A stretch of DNA of 64,000 nucleotides from Streptomyces eurythermus (GCF_014649115.1 NZ_BMSK01000005.1:186001-250000), one strand, 5' to 3'; positions 17,316 to 24,972 are shown, counted from the first letter of the stretch. Translations and numbers: made by a program. The notes: generated from the sequence alone by a model not told the origin.

Positions 17316-18433
17316 CGCAGCAGCTCCTTGCGGCGGGTGGCGAGCAGCTCGGGCAGCGGGTCGCCCGCCCGGTCGGCCGCGATCTCCAGCAGGGCCCGGG
17401 TGTTCTCCCGTACCCGGTCGCCGATCCAGTCGAAGACCCACGCCTTGCGGGCGTCGGCGGCCAGCTCGAAGGGGACGACGCGGGTGACGGCCAGGGCGGC
17501 GGCGCCGGCCCCGCCGATGTTGGCGATGACCCCCGGCACCAGCGTGGCGCCGGCCGCGCGGGCCTTCTCCCGGGCCTCGGCGTCGGAGGCGAGGTTGGCG
17601 CCCTCGACGACCAGGGCGGCGCGCAGCCGGTGGACGTTGGCGGCGTTCAGCGCGTGCTTCTGGGCGGCGAGGACCAGCACGTCGGCGTCGACGTCGAGCC
17701 AGGCGTCCGGCTCGGCGGAGGTGGTGACGTGCTGCGGCAGCCGGGAGCGGTCGATCCGGCCGAACTCGTCGGTGATGGCGACGAGTTCCTCCACCGGAAG
17801 CCGGTCGGCGCTGATGGTGCCCTGGACGTCGGCGACGGCCACGACGACATGACCGCGCTCCTGGAGGAACCGGGCGACCGCGCGGCCCACGGCGCCGAAG
17901 CCCTGCACCACGACGCGGGCGGCCTCGCTGCGGCCGCGCGACTCCAGCGCGGTCAGCGCGGCGACGCCGACGCCGTGCCCGGTGACGTCGATGAGCGGCT
18001 CGTAGTAGGTGCGCCAGTCGACGGGCATGTCCGGGGCGCCCAGCCGGTAGCGCGGGTCGTAGCCGGCCTCGGCGAAGAACACGGCCCGGTCGGCGGGGGT
18101 GACGCCCATGTCGATGCCGAGGTGGATGCCGCCGTGCAGCAGGGGCTTGACGGTGCGGCCGAAGGTGCGGAAGGTCTCCTCGCGGTCGCTCCCGTCGGAG
18201 ACGATGCCGCCCTTGGCGCCGCCGATGCGCAGGCCCGCCAGGGTGAACTTGTCGGTCATGTCGCGGGCGAGGCCGCGCACTTCCTCCTCGGTGACGTTCG
18301 GGGTCATCCGCACGCCGCCCATGGCCAGGCCGTCGACGAGGGTGTCGACGACCACCCAGCCCTTGATCGCGCCGCCGCTGCCGTTCAGGTGGGTGACGAA
18401 CGCGGGCTCCTGGCTGTCTTCCGTGAAACTCAT
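17312..18433 (-). CDS. Glu/Leu/Phe/Val dehydrogenase family enzyme (373 aa)
   Basis: An NAD(P)-dependent amino acid dehydrogenase that interconverts an L-amino acid and its 2-oxo acid with ammonia. The N-terminal dimerisation/catalytic domain has LAMGGVRM, the Lys-rich block DKFTLAGLRIGGAKGGI and the substrate Asp in GIDMGVTP. The Rossmann domain follows (VVVQGFGAVGRAVARFL), and the C-terminus has NIGGAGAAALAVTR. ATG 18433 is chosen because GAGGAG lies 12 bp upstream; a TTG four codons earlier is possible. At 373 residues it is nearer Leu/Phe dehydrogenases than long Glu dehydrogenases. It could make the amino acid loaded on the carrier, or supply glutamate for transamination. Confidence 0.9.
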   Translation of the reverse strand: MSFTEDSQEPAFVTHLNGSGGAIKGWVVVDTLVDGLAMGGVRMTPNVTEEEVRGLARDMTDKFTLAGLRIGGAKGGIVSDGSDREETFRTFGRTVKPLLHGGIHLGIDMGVTPADRAVFFAEAGYDPRYRLGAPDMPVDWRTYYEPLIDVTGHGVGVAALTALESRGRSEAARVVVQGFGAVGRAVARFLQERGHVVVAVADVQGTISADRLPVEELVAITDEFGRIDRSRLPQHVTTSAEPDAWLDVDADVLVLAAQKHALNAANVHRLRAALVVEGANLASDAEAREKARAAGATLVPGVIANIGGAGAAALAVTRVVPFELAADARKAWVFDWIGDRVRENTRALLEIAADRAGDPLPELLATRRKELLR

Positions 18434-18466
18434 GGCAACTGCCAACTCCTCGATCGTTGAGCGGGT

Positions 18467-19030
18467 CTACTGGTAGAGCTGGGTGAAGCCGCGCAGGATC
18501 TCCCGGCCGTCGCTGCGGAACTCCAGGTGGGCCTGGGAGCCGTGGACGCGGCCGTCGTCGGAGCGCAGGAACTCCACGGGCGCGTGCTCGGAGCGGCCGA
18601 TGGAGCGGTAGCCGGCCGGGGCCTGCTGGAGGTACAGGGTGTGCCGGTGGAACACCGTCACGGTCGGCTTGACGTAGGTGAACAGCGGTTCTTCCTTGTC
18701 GACCTGGACCTCGTAGCCGCCGACCCGCTGCGGGCCCTCGGCGAGCGTGCCGCCGGCCGCGACGGCGAGGATCTGCATGCCGCCGCAGATGCCGAAGACG
18801 GGCACGTCGCTGGTCATGACCAGGTCGATGAGCGGCTTGTAGTGCTCCTGGTCGAAGGCCCGCACCTTCGTGCCGCTCAGCACGATGGCCTGGTAGCGGC
18901 CGTCGAGCCGGGCGGGGACGGACACCGCGTCGACCGCGTCGGTGGCCGAGCCCAGCTCCTCGAAGCGGCGGCGCAGCTGGGGCAGGGACAGTGTTCCGTT
19001 GTTGACGACCAGGACACGGGGCTGCGCCAC
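18467..19030 (-). CDS. Stand-alone class I glutamine amidotransferase (187 aa)
   Basis: A glutaminase-type domain resembling the amidotransferase subunit of GMP synthase or TrpG. The nucleophilic Cys is in VFGICGGMQ, the oxyanion-like segment in VLSGTKV, and the His/Glu pair in GSQAHLEF (family form QFHPE). The His-Pro to His-Leu change is unusual. GTG 19030 follows the kinase gene stop by 11 bp. No synthetase partner with an ammonia tunnel is evident, so its acceptor is unclear: it may deliver ammonia to an activated acyl group or act as an amidase. Its place directly after the carrier/ligase/kinase/reductase set links it to carrier-bound chemistry. Confidence 0.85.
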   Translation of the reverse strand: MAQPRVLVVNNGTLSLPQLRRRFEELGSATDAVDAVSVPARLDGRYQAIVLSGTKVRAFDQEHYKPLIDLVMTSDVPVFGICGGMQILAVAAGGTLAEGPQRVGGYEVQVDKEEPLFTYVKPTVTVFHRHTLYLQQAPAGYRSIGRSEHAPVEFLRSDDGRVHGSQAHLEFRSDGREILRGFTQLYQ

Positions 19031-19041
19031 GTGCGTCCTCC

Positions 19042-19866
19042 TCACGTTCGCGTGATGACGGTGCCGGTGCGGGCGGCGAGCAGGTCGGAGACCGGCGCGC
19101 TGCCGATGACGACCCGGTCCACCCCGCGTTCCAGGGCCTCGCCGGCCGCCCGCAGCTTCTTGCGCATGCCGCCGGTGGCGCCCTTGTCGCGGAACGCGGC
19201 GGCGGCCTCGGCGCCGATCTCGCGCACCGGCTCGCCGTCGATCAGCAGATGGCTGACGTCGGTGACGAGCACCAGGTCCGGTGCGCCGACGGCCCCGGCG
19301 AGGGCGGCGGCGGCCCGGTCGGCGTCGGTGTTGACCTCGCGACCCTCGGGGTTGCGGGCCAGCGGGGTGACGAGCCGGGCCCGGCCGGGCTGAAGGTCCT
19401 TCAGCTGGGCCGGGTCGGCGTCGGTGACCGGGCCGACCAGGTTCTCCAGCTCGACCAGCTGCTTGTCCCGCCACCACCAGCGTTCGGCCCGGCCCGCGGC
19501 GAGCAGTCCGTCGCTGCCGAGGAGCCGTTCGGCGTCCAGTCCGCGCTCGCGCAGCCGCTGGAGCACCTCCTCGCCGAGCCGGGCGCTGACGGTCTTGATG
19601 TCCTCGATGACCTCGGGCGTGGTCCAGCGGCTCTGGTTGCCGTACCGGTCGCGCAGGATCGCGGACGGTTCGCGGTAGCGGGCACTGAGCTTCTTCAGCG
19701 GCTTGGACCAGCCGTGCACCAGGACCAGCGGACGCTCGTGGCCCAGCCGGGCCAGGTCGTCCCACCAGGACCCGTCGAGGTCGTCGACCGCGCTGCCGCC
19801 GAGCTTGACGACGGCCGGGGCGGCGAGGGCGTCCGGGGCGTTCACGGGCTGCTGTGCGCTGCTCAT
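19042..19866 (-). CDS. LysZ-type [LysW]-amino acid kinase (274 aa)
   Basis: A member of the amino-acid-kinase family that phosphorylates the side-chain carboxylate of the carrier-bound amino acid. Visible motifs are AAPAVVKLGGSAV at the N-terminus, LVLVHGWSKPLKKL (family form VHGGG), the nucleotide-site LVLVTDVSHLL, and the C-terminal RVVIGSAP. The variant HGWSK replaces HGGG, a feature I also associate with LysW-linked kinases. The sequence has KGATGGMRKKLRAA, the conserved GGM-x-K lysine segment. ATG 19866 overlaps the LysY stop (ATGA). Enzyme order is consistent with phosphorylation just before LysY reduction. Confidence 0.9.
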   Translation of the reverse strand: MSSAQQPVNAPDALAAPAVVKLGGSAVDDLDGSWWDDLARLGHERPLVLVHGWSKPLKKLSARYREPSAILRDRYGNQSRWTTPEVIEDIKTVSARLGEEVLQRLRERGLDAERLLGSDGLLAAGRAERWWWRDKQLVELENLVGPVTDADPAQLKDLQPGRARLVTPLARNPEGREVNTDADRAAAALAGAVGAPDLVLVTDVSHLLIDGEPVREIGAEAAAAFRDKGATGGMRKKLRAAGEALERGVDRVVIGSAPVSDLLAARTGTVITRT

Positions 19867-20918
19867 GCGGGCATCACCGGGTGCATCGTCAGGCCCGTCT
19901 CCTCGGGCAGTCCGAACCGGAGGTTGACCGCCTGGACGGCCTGGCCCGCCGCGCCCTTGACCAGGTTGTCCAGCGCGGCGAGGACGACGATCCGGCCGCC
20001 CTCCTCGTCGTACATGGCCGTCACGTCGCAGTAGTTGGAGCCGAGGACGGCCTGCGGGTCGGGCACCGGGATCAGGGTCTCGGTGTGCCGCCGTACCCGT
20101 ACGAACCGGTGCTCCTTGTAGAAGCGCAGGTACGCCCGTTGCAGGGTGCGCTGGTCGATCTCGCCGTCGGTGAAGACGTAGCTGCTGGTGAGCAGCCCGC
20201 GTACGTGCGAGACGCCGTACGCCGACATGCTCAGCGAACCGACCGAGCCGGGCTTGCTGCGCTCCAGGAAGTCGCTGACCTCGGCGGCGTGCCGGTGTCC
20301 GGTGGGCGCGTACGGGGCGATGGCGCCGTTGCGGAAGGGGTGCAGGTCGGCGGTGCGCAGGTGCAGGCCGCCGCCGCTGGAGCCGCTCTTGCCGTCCACG
20401 ACCACGGTCTTCAGGTCCAGGCCGAGGCCGAGGGTGAGCGGGGCCAGGCCCAGGGTGATGGCGGTGGCGTAGCAGCCCGGCAGCGAGATCAGCGCCGCGT
20501 CGGCCAGCTGGTCGCCGATCAGCTCCGGTACGCCGTAGACGAACCGGTCGGCCAGGTCGGTGCCGCGTTCGACCTTGGGGTACCAGCGGGCGTGCCGTTC
20601 GGGGGTGCGGATGCGGAAGGCGCCGCTGAGGTCGACGACGGCCGGGACCCGGTCGGCGAACCGCGCGGCCAGCTCGGCGGAGACCGGGGCGGGGGTGGCC
20701 AGCAGCAGCACGTCGACCTGGCCGGCGATGTCGTCGGTGACCGGCTGCACGGTCAGTCCGGTGTCGATGCGCAGACCGGGGTGCAGTTCGGCGGGGCGCT
20801 TGCCGATGTTGGAGGAGCCGCCGAGGAAGGTCAGCTCCAGGTCGGGGTGCTGGGTGATCAGTCGGATGAGATCGCCGCCGGCCAGCCCGGAGGCGCCGAC
20901 GACTCCTGCGCGGATCAT
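19863..20918 (-). CDS. LysY/ArgC-type [LysW]-acylphosphate reductase (351 aa)
   Basis: An NADPH-dependent semialdehyde dehydrogenase. The Rossmann motif is GVVGASGLAGGDLIRLI. The catalytic Cys lies in SLPGCYAT and the general-base His region in APYAPTGHRHAAE. The Gly/Ser-rich stretch DGKSGSSGGG is the standard ArgC/LysY phosphate-binding loop. It would reduce the carrier-bound gamma- or delta-acyl phosphate to the aldehyde. It begins at ATG 20918, overlapping the LysX stop (ATGA). Length matches LysY/ArgC. Confidence 0.93.
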   Translation of the reverse strand: MIRAGVVGASGLAGGDLIRLITQHPDLELTFLGGSSNIGKRPAELHPGLRIDTGLTVQPVTDDIAGQVDVLLLATPAPVSAELAARFADRVPAVVDLSGAFRIRTPERHARWYPKVERGTDLADRFVYGVPELIGDQLADAALISLPGCYATAITLGLAPLTLGLGLDLKTVVVDGKSGSSGGGLHLRTADLHPFRNGAIAPYAPTGHRHAAEVSDFLERSKPGSVGSLSMSAYGVSHVRGLLTSSYVFTDGEIDQRTLQRAYLRFYKEHRFVRVRRHTETLIPVPDPQAVLGSNYCDVTAMYDEEGGRIVVLAALDNLVKGAAGQAVQAVNLRFGLPEETGLTMHPVMPA

Positions 20919-21766
20919 GCGAGCAGCTCCTGCACGTAGCGGGCGATGGCCGAGGGGACGTCGGCGCCGGTGGCCGTGGCCACGGCCCGGAAGCCGGGGG
21001 CGTGGTTGACCTCGTTGACGACGTAGCCGTCCTCGGTGCGGAACAGGTCGATGCCGTAGATGCCGGGCCCCAGCTCGGCCGACACCGCTTCGGTGATCTT
21101 CACGATGTCGGGGTCGTGGGCGAGGGCGCGGCTGTCGTTGCCGAGGGCGGCGTTGTTGCGCCAGTCGGTACCGCCGCTGGCGAACTCGGCGGCGCCCACC
21201 AGCTCGCCCCCGACGACCAGGCAGCGCACCGAGGTGCCGCCGCCGATGTACGGCTCCACCAGGCAGGCCTGCTCGAAGGCGTGGCCGAGGTCCTCGACGT
21301 AGTCGTAGACGGACTGGGCGGTGTCGGTGTGCCGGATCAGGGTGACCCGCTTGCCCATGCCGCCGAAGACCGGCTTGAGGACGACGGGGGTGTCCAGCTC
21401 GGCCAGGGCCTGGGTGAAGTCCTTGCGGGACAGCACCAGCCGGAAGTCCGGCACCGGGACGCCCGCGGCGCGCAGCACGGTGCGCAGCGCCGCCTTGTTC
21501 TCGCAGGCGTGGATCGCCCGGGCGGTGTTGACGGTGCGGGCCCCGGCGGCCTCGGCGAGGCTCGCGACGAGGCCGCCGCGGGTGTAGCTGCGGCTGCGGA
21601 CGAGCAGGACGTCGTAGTCCCGCACGGAGGGGGCGGCCGGATCGCCGAGGCACAGGGACTCGTCGTTGACCCAGTCGACCGTGAGCCCGAAGGCACCGGC
21701 CCGCTGGATCAGCTCGCGCTCCTCCCAGGCGATCCGGTCGGCGACGACGGCGACCTTGCTGCCCAT
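20915..21766 (-). CDS. LysX-type ATP-grasp ligase that loads the amino-group carrier (283 aa)
   Basis: A RimK/LysX-type ATP-grasp enzyme that joins the alpha-amino group of glutamate, aminoadipate or an analogue to the C-terminal residue of LysW. Seen: the N-terminal preATP-grasp domain, ATP-binding VVLKPVFGGMGK, the metal/ATP segment GIDLFRTEDGYVVNEVNHAPGF, and a substrate loop GGTDWRNNAALG. The loop corresponds to the W-x-T-N region of characterised LysX proteins, with Asn instead of Thr. ATG 21766 shares a base with the carrier stop (TGATG), so ligase and carrier are coupled. Amino-acid specificity cannot be read safely from the loop. Confidence 0.92.
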   Translation of the reverse strand: MGSKVAVVADRIAWEERELIQRAGAFGLTVDWVNDESLCLGDPAAPSVRDYDVLLVRSRSYTRGGLVASLAEAAGARTVNTARAIHACENKAALRTVLRAAGVPVPDFRLVLSRKDFTQALAELDTPVVLKPVFGGMGKRVTLIRHTDTAQSVYDYVEDLGHAFEQACLVEPYIGGGTSVRCLVVGGELVGAAEFASGGTDWRNNAALGNDSRALAHDPDIVKITEAVSAELGPGIYGIDLFRTEDGYVVNEVNHAPGFRAVATATGADVPSAIARYVQELLA

Positions 21767-21951
21767 CACTGGCCCCAGTCGCGCAGCTGGACCTCGACCG
21801 TCTCCAGGGTCAGCCGCCCGTCGGAGACGCCCTCGACCCGCAGCGTGAGCATGCACTCGGGGCAGGACAGGGTCTCGCCCTGGACGACCGGCGGCACGGT
21901 CAGGTCGGTCTCGCACTCGGGGCAGGCGCCGGAGAGGGTGGCGGTGGTCAT
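21766..21951 (-). CDS. LysW-type amino-group carrier protein ending in Gln (61 aa)
   Basis: A small zinc-ribbon acidic carrier that holds the amino group of an intermediate during phosphorylation, reduction and transamination. Two CPEC zinc knuckles are visible (residues 10-13 and 30-33), followed by an acidic beta-rich half. Characterised LysW proteins end in the motif EDWGE, whose terminal Glu side chain forms the isopeptide bond. Here the last residues are Arg-Asp-Trp-Gly-Gln, so the attachment residue reads as Gln (CAG before TGA). The start ATG 21951 has a GGAG upstream. Immediate coupling to LysX confirms identity. The altered end is discussed in the findings. Confidence 0.93.
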   Translation of the reverse strand: MTTATLSGACPECETDLTVPPVVQGETLSCPECMLTLRVEGVSDGRLTLETVEVQLRDWGQ

Positions 21952-21996
21952 GGTGGACTCCGTTTCCGGGAGAAGGGATGGAGGGGAAGGGGTGGT

Positions 21997-23145
21997 TCAG
22001 GCGGCCTGGAAGTCGACGGCGGCCTTGCGGACCGCGTCCCGGTCCAGGACCGGGCCCCCGGCCGCGATCTGGCGCTCGGTCAGCCAGGCGGTGAAGGCGT
22101 CGATGTCGACCTCGACCCCGGAGTCGGTCAGCGCCCACTTCACGAGGGCCGGGGTCAGCCGGGTGCGCACCCGGAGTTCACGGGTGCCGCCGACGAGTTC
22201 GGCCGGCAGGGTCTCGTACGCCTCCGGGTTGCTCAGCTGGCCGGGCAGCTCGTAGGCGAAGGCGTGCGGGGTGGTCGGGCCGGACTGGAAGGCGGTGCCG
22301 AGCCCGGCGCCCTTCAGCGCGAGCCGGGACAGCTCGGTGAGGTGGGTGAGGTCGAAGCGGGTGTCGCCGTGCACGACCCGCAGCGAGGTGAGCAGTTCGG
22401 CCAGCGGGGCGTTGCCGCCGCGCTCGCCGATGCCGCCGACGGTCGCGGAGATCCAGCGGGCGCCGGCCCGGACGGCGGCGAGCGAGTTGGCGACCGCCAT
22501 GCCCAGCATGTTGTGCGAGTGGATCTCGATCTCGGAGCCGTCGATCGCGGTGAGGTCCGCGATCTTCGCCTCCATCTGCCAGGGCGTGAGGTAGGCGACG
22601 GTCTCGGCGAGCCGGAACCGGTCGGCCCCGGCCTCGAAGCCGTTCGTGACGTACGGGACGAGCCGCTCCCGGGGGGTGCGGGCGCCGTCCTCGCCGCTGA
22701 AGGTGACGTGGAAGCCGCGCTCCTTGGCCTGCGAGATCGCCGAACGGGCCACCGCGTGCAGGAGCTTGGCGCTGGGCGTGCCCAGCTTGAGGGTGGCGTG
22801 CTGCTCCGAGGTGGGGATGGAGTACATGATGTGGCGCACGCCCAGCCGCTCGGCCTCGTCGAGGGCCCGGGCCACCTGCTGGCGGTCGCGCACTACGAGC
22901 AGCGTCATGCTGCGCTCGGGGCCCACGGCCTCGTGCACGGCCTCGATCAGCGGCGCGTCCTTGGAGCCCGGGCCGGAGACCATGCCCACCTCGACCAGCT
23001 CGACGCCGGTGCGCACCAGCAGGCCGGCGATGGCCGCCGCGTCCTTCGGGCCGAACTCGACGCCCGCCATGTGCGCGGAGTCGCGCAGGGTGGCGTCGGA
23101 TATCAGGGGCGGGTCGGTGAGTTTCTCGTGGTTTTCCGCTGCCAT
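21997..23145 (-). CDS. Homocitrate/2-isopropylmalate synthase-like DRE-TIM enzyme (382 aa)
   Basis: A metal-dependent condensing enzyme of the DRE-TIM family. Features: ISDATLRDSAHM (family DxTLRDGxQ), the glutamate in TFSGEDGART, the metal pair in EIHSHNMLGMAVANSL, and the signature GGIGERGGNAPLAEL. Length fits homocitrate synthase, and the C-terminal leucine-feedback (LeuA) domain is absent. It would condense an acyl-CoA with a 2-oxo acid. It is the first gene of the minus-strand operon, with AAGGAG before ATG 23145. No homoaconitase or homoisocitrate dehydrogenase follows, so a standard aminoadipate route cannot be closed inside this cluster. The DSAH variation of DGEQ may alter the substrate. 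Confidence 0.85.
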   Translation of the reverse strand: MAAENHEKLTDPPLISDATLRDSAHMAGVEFGPKDAAAIAGLLVRTGVELVEVGMVSGPGSKDAPLIEAVHEAVGPERSMTLLVVRDRQQVARALDEAERLGVRHIMYSIPTSEQHATLKLGTPSAKLLHAVARSAISQAKERGFHVTFSGEDGARTPRERLVPYVTNGFEAGADRFRLAETVAYLTPWQMEAKIADLTAIDGSEIEIHSHNMLGMAVANSLAAVRAGARWISATVGGIGERGGNAPLAELLTSLRVVHGDTRFDLTHLTELSRLALKGAGLGTAFQSGPTTPHAFAYELPGQLSNPEAYETLPAELVGGTRELRVRTRLTPALVKWALTDSGVEVDIDAFTAWLTERQIAAGGPVLDRDAVRKAAVDFQAA

Positions 23146-23414
23146 TTCAGTTCACTCCTTGTTCCGGAGCGGGGTGTATCGCCTGCGTTCCGGACGAGTT
23201 CGGTGAACCGCAATCCGGGGAACGATTGCGGCTGGCGCTGCCCAACAGCTTCCGCGCCACAGGGGCGGCAAGGCAACGAATTCCGCGTCAGAAGGCCGTG
23301 GAAAAGTGTCAGGGAATGTCAAGAAGTACAAGGTCTGCAAGAAGGGTGTCGGCGTACGCAAGAGACGGCGGAATACGGCGTCCGGGCACGCGTGCGGCGC
23401 CTACCGTGCGGTGC
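23146..23414. promoter_or_regulatory. Divergent promoter/operator region
   Basis: The 269 bp between the operon start (23145, minus) and the isomerase-like gene (23415, plus). It holds a perfect inverted repeat CCGCAATC-8 bp-GATTGCGG (23208-23231), a direct repeat GTTCCGGA (23161-23168, 23187-23194), and TGTCA repeated exactly one helical turn apart (23307-23311, 23317-23321), the phasing typical of OmpR-type regulator sites. A TACCGT hexamer at about 23402-23407, seven bases before ATG 23415, is a plausible -10 for leaderless transcription of the plus-strand gene. Confidence 0.6.
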
Positions 23415-24170
23415 ATGGACCTTCTCTCACTGCCTCGGCTGGGGCTTGTCGTCCCGCCGGAGAACCCGACCGCCGAACCGGAGTTCGCCACGCTGCTGGG
23501 CAGCCGGGTGAACGTGTACACGGCCCGCTTCCCCACCACGCCCGGGGCCGGCCTGAAGGACATGCTGGAGACCTACAACCGGGTCCTGCCCGAGACCCTC
23601 GGCCGCTTCGGCGGCATGCGGCTGGACGGGGCCGTGGTGGCGTGCAGCGCCTCCCACTACCTGCTCGGCCCGGACGGCGACCGCGCCTTCTGCGCCGAGC
23701 TGTCCGACCACACGGGCTACCCCGTGTGGTCCTCCACCCAGGCGATCCTCGCCACCTGCGCGGCCCTGGGGGTGCGCCGGCTGACCCTCGTCTCGCCCTA
23801 CCAGCCCTGGCTCACCGACACCTCGCGCGCCTTCTGGGAGGAGGCCGGCCTCACCGTCGACGGGATCGTGTCGGTCCCGGCGCGCGAGACGCCCGGCGAG
23901 GAGCCGCACCACGACCCGTACCAGGTCACGACCGCGCGCATACGGGAGCGGCTGGCGGCGGCCGACCTGCCCGCGGACACCGCCCTGCTGTTCACCGGCA
24001 CGGGCATGGGCACCCTCGCGGCACTCGACGAGCTGGCCCGGCGCGAGCCCGGCCGCACCCTGCTGACGTCCAACCTGGCCTCGGCGTGGTGGGCCGGGCG
24101 GACCCTGGCCGGCGGGGACGTCGCCGAGGCCCACCCGCTGCTGCGCCGGCTGACGCCGGCGGCGGTCTGA
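23415..24170 (+). CDS. Asp/Glu racemase / maleate isomerase superfamily protein with one catalytic Cys (251 aa)
   Basis: The protein has the two-lobed Asp/Glu racemase fold: LGLVVPPENPTAEPEF at the N-terminus (family form for maleate isomerase and arylmalonate decarboxylase), the first catalytic Cys in VVACSASHY, and a late LLTSNLASAWW strand. The equivalent of the second catalytic Cys lies in LLFTGTGMGTLAAL, where maleate isomerases have S-C-V-Q-M; here it is Thr. With only the N-terminal-lobe Cys it should not be a classical two-Cys racemase; a one-base isomerase, decarboxylase or hydrolase role is possible. ATG 23415 is probably leaderless. It diverges from the main operon and ends in a terminator. 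Confidence 0.82.
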   Translation: MDLLSLPRLGLVVPPENPTAEPEFATLLGSRVNVYTARFPTTPGAGLKDMLETYNRVLPETLGRFGGMRLDGAVVACSASHYLLGPDGDRAFCAELSDHTGYPVWSSTQAILATCAALGVRRLTLVSPYQPWLTDTSRAFWEEAGLTVDGIVSVPARETPGEEPHHDPYQVTTARIRERLAAADLPADTALLFTGTGMGTLAALDELARREPGRTLLTSNLASAWWAGRTLAGGDVAEAHPLLRRLTPAAV

Positions 24171-24181
24171 GCGGCACGGCG

Positions 24182-24221
24182 GGGCCCCGGGCGCGCGCCG
24201 GTCGGCGTGCGCCCGGGGCCC
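24182..24221 (+). terminator. Terminator after the isomerase-like gene
   Basis: A 13-bp inverted repeat (24182-24194 with 24209-24221) begins 12 bp after the stop codon. It also lies ahead of the converging response-regulator gene. Confidence 0.65.
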
Positions 24222-24258
24222 GTCCTCGCACGGCCCGGTGACCGTCCGGCCCGCCGGC

Positions 24259-24972
24259 CTACGACGCCTCGGACAGCTCGGAGGCCTCCGGGCGCTCGGC
24301 GGCGCGGCAGTCGCCGTACCCCATCCGGTAGCCCACGCCCCGTACGGTGGTGATCCACCGGCTGGAGCCGAGTTTCGACCGCAGACTGCTCACATGGGTG
24401 TCGATGGTGCGACTGGTGCAGGCCCAGTTGCTGCCCCACACCTTCGCCATGAGTTCCTTTCGCGACACCACCGTCTCGGAATTCCGCGCCAGCACGTACA
24501 GCAGCTCGAATTCCTTCGAGGTGACGGGCACCAGCCGGTCGTGCAGCCGTACCTCCCGGGTCCGCGGATCGATATGCAGGGGGCGCAGGGAAATCGTCTT
24601 CTCAGGGGCGCGTTCGCGGTGCGCCCGGCGCATCACGGCCTCTATGCGCGCCCCTATCTCCCGGAACCCCCAGGTCTTCACCACACAGTCGTCCGCCCCG
24701 GCGCGCAGCGCGAGGACCCGCTCCAGTTCGTCGTCGTCGTCGGTCACCGCGATCAGCGGGATGTCTCCGTCGCTGCGCACCGACCGGCACACCTCCAGCC
24801 CGTCCATGTCCGGCAGATCCAGCGAGAGCAGCACCAGGTCCGCGTCGTGGTAGGTGCGCAGTGCCCGCGCCCCGGTGTGCACGCTCCGCGTGGTGTAGCC
24901 CTGTCTGCGCAGATCGCGCTCGGTCACCTCGGCCGCGGCGGCGTCCCGTTCCACCACGAGTACGTTCGTCAC
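24259..24972 (-). CDS. OmpR-family response regulator (237 aa)
   Basis: A DNA-binding regulator. The receiver domain (first 115 residues) keeps the acidic pair near VVERDAAA, the phospho-acceptor Asp in LLSLDLPDMDG, the Thr-type switch in IAVTDDDD and the Lys in CVVKTWGF. The winged-helix domain follows (DRLVPVTSKEFELLYVLARN, SRTIDTHVSSLRSKL, TTVRGVGYRMG). No histidine kinase is nearby, so it is an orphan, like several pathway-specific OmpR-type regulators in Streptomyces clusters. GTG 24972 with GAGGGG upstream is chosen; an in-frame GTG at 25029 would overlap the upstream gene. It likely controls the divergent promoter at 23.2-23.4 kb (inference). Confidence 0.9.
   Translation of the reverse strand: MTNVLVVERDAAAAEVTERDLRRQGYTTRSVHTGARALRTYHDADLVLLSLDLPDMDGLEVCRSVRSDGDIPLIAVTDDDDELERVLALRAGADDCVVKTWGFREIGARIEAVMRRAHRERAPEKTISLRPLHIDPRTREVRLHDRLVPVTSKEFELLYVLARNSETVVSRKELMAKVWGSNWACTSRTIDTHVSSLRSKLGSSRWITTVRGVGYRMGYGDCRAAERPEASELSEAS

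Noticed and set aside
23226..23414. N-terminal extension of the isomerase-like gene from the upstream start at 23226
   Set aside because: The extension runs through the operator-like repeats, and the family N-terminus begins at the ATG of 23415 just after a good -10 element.
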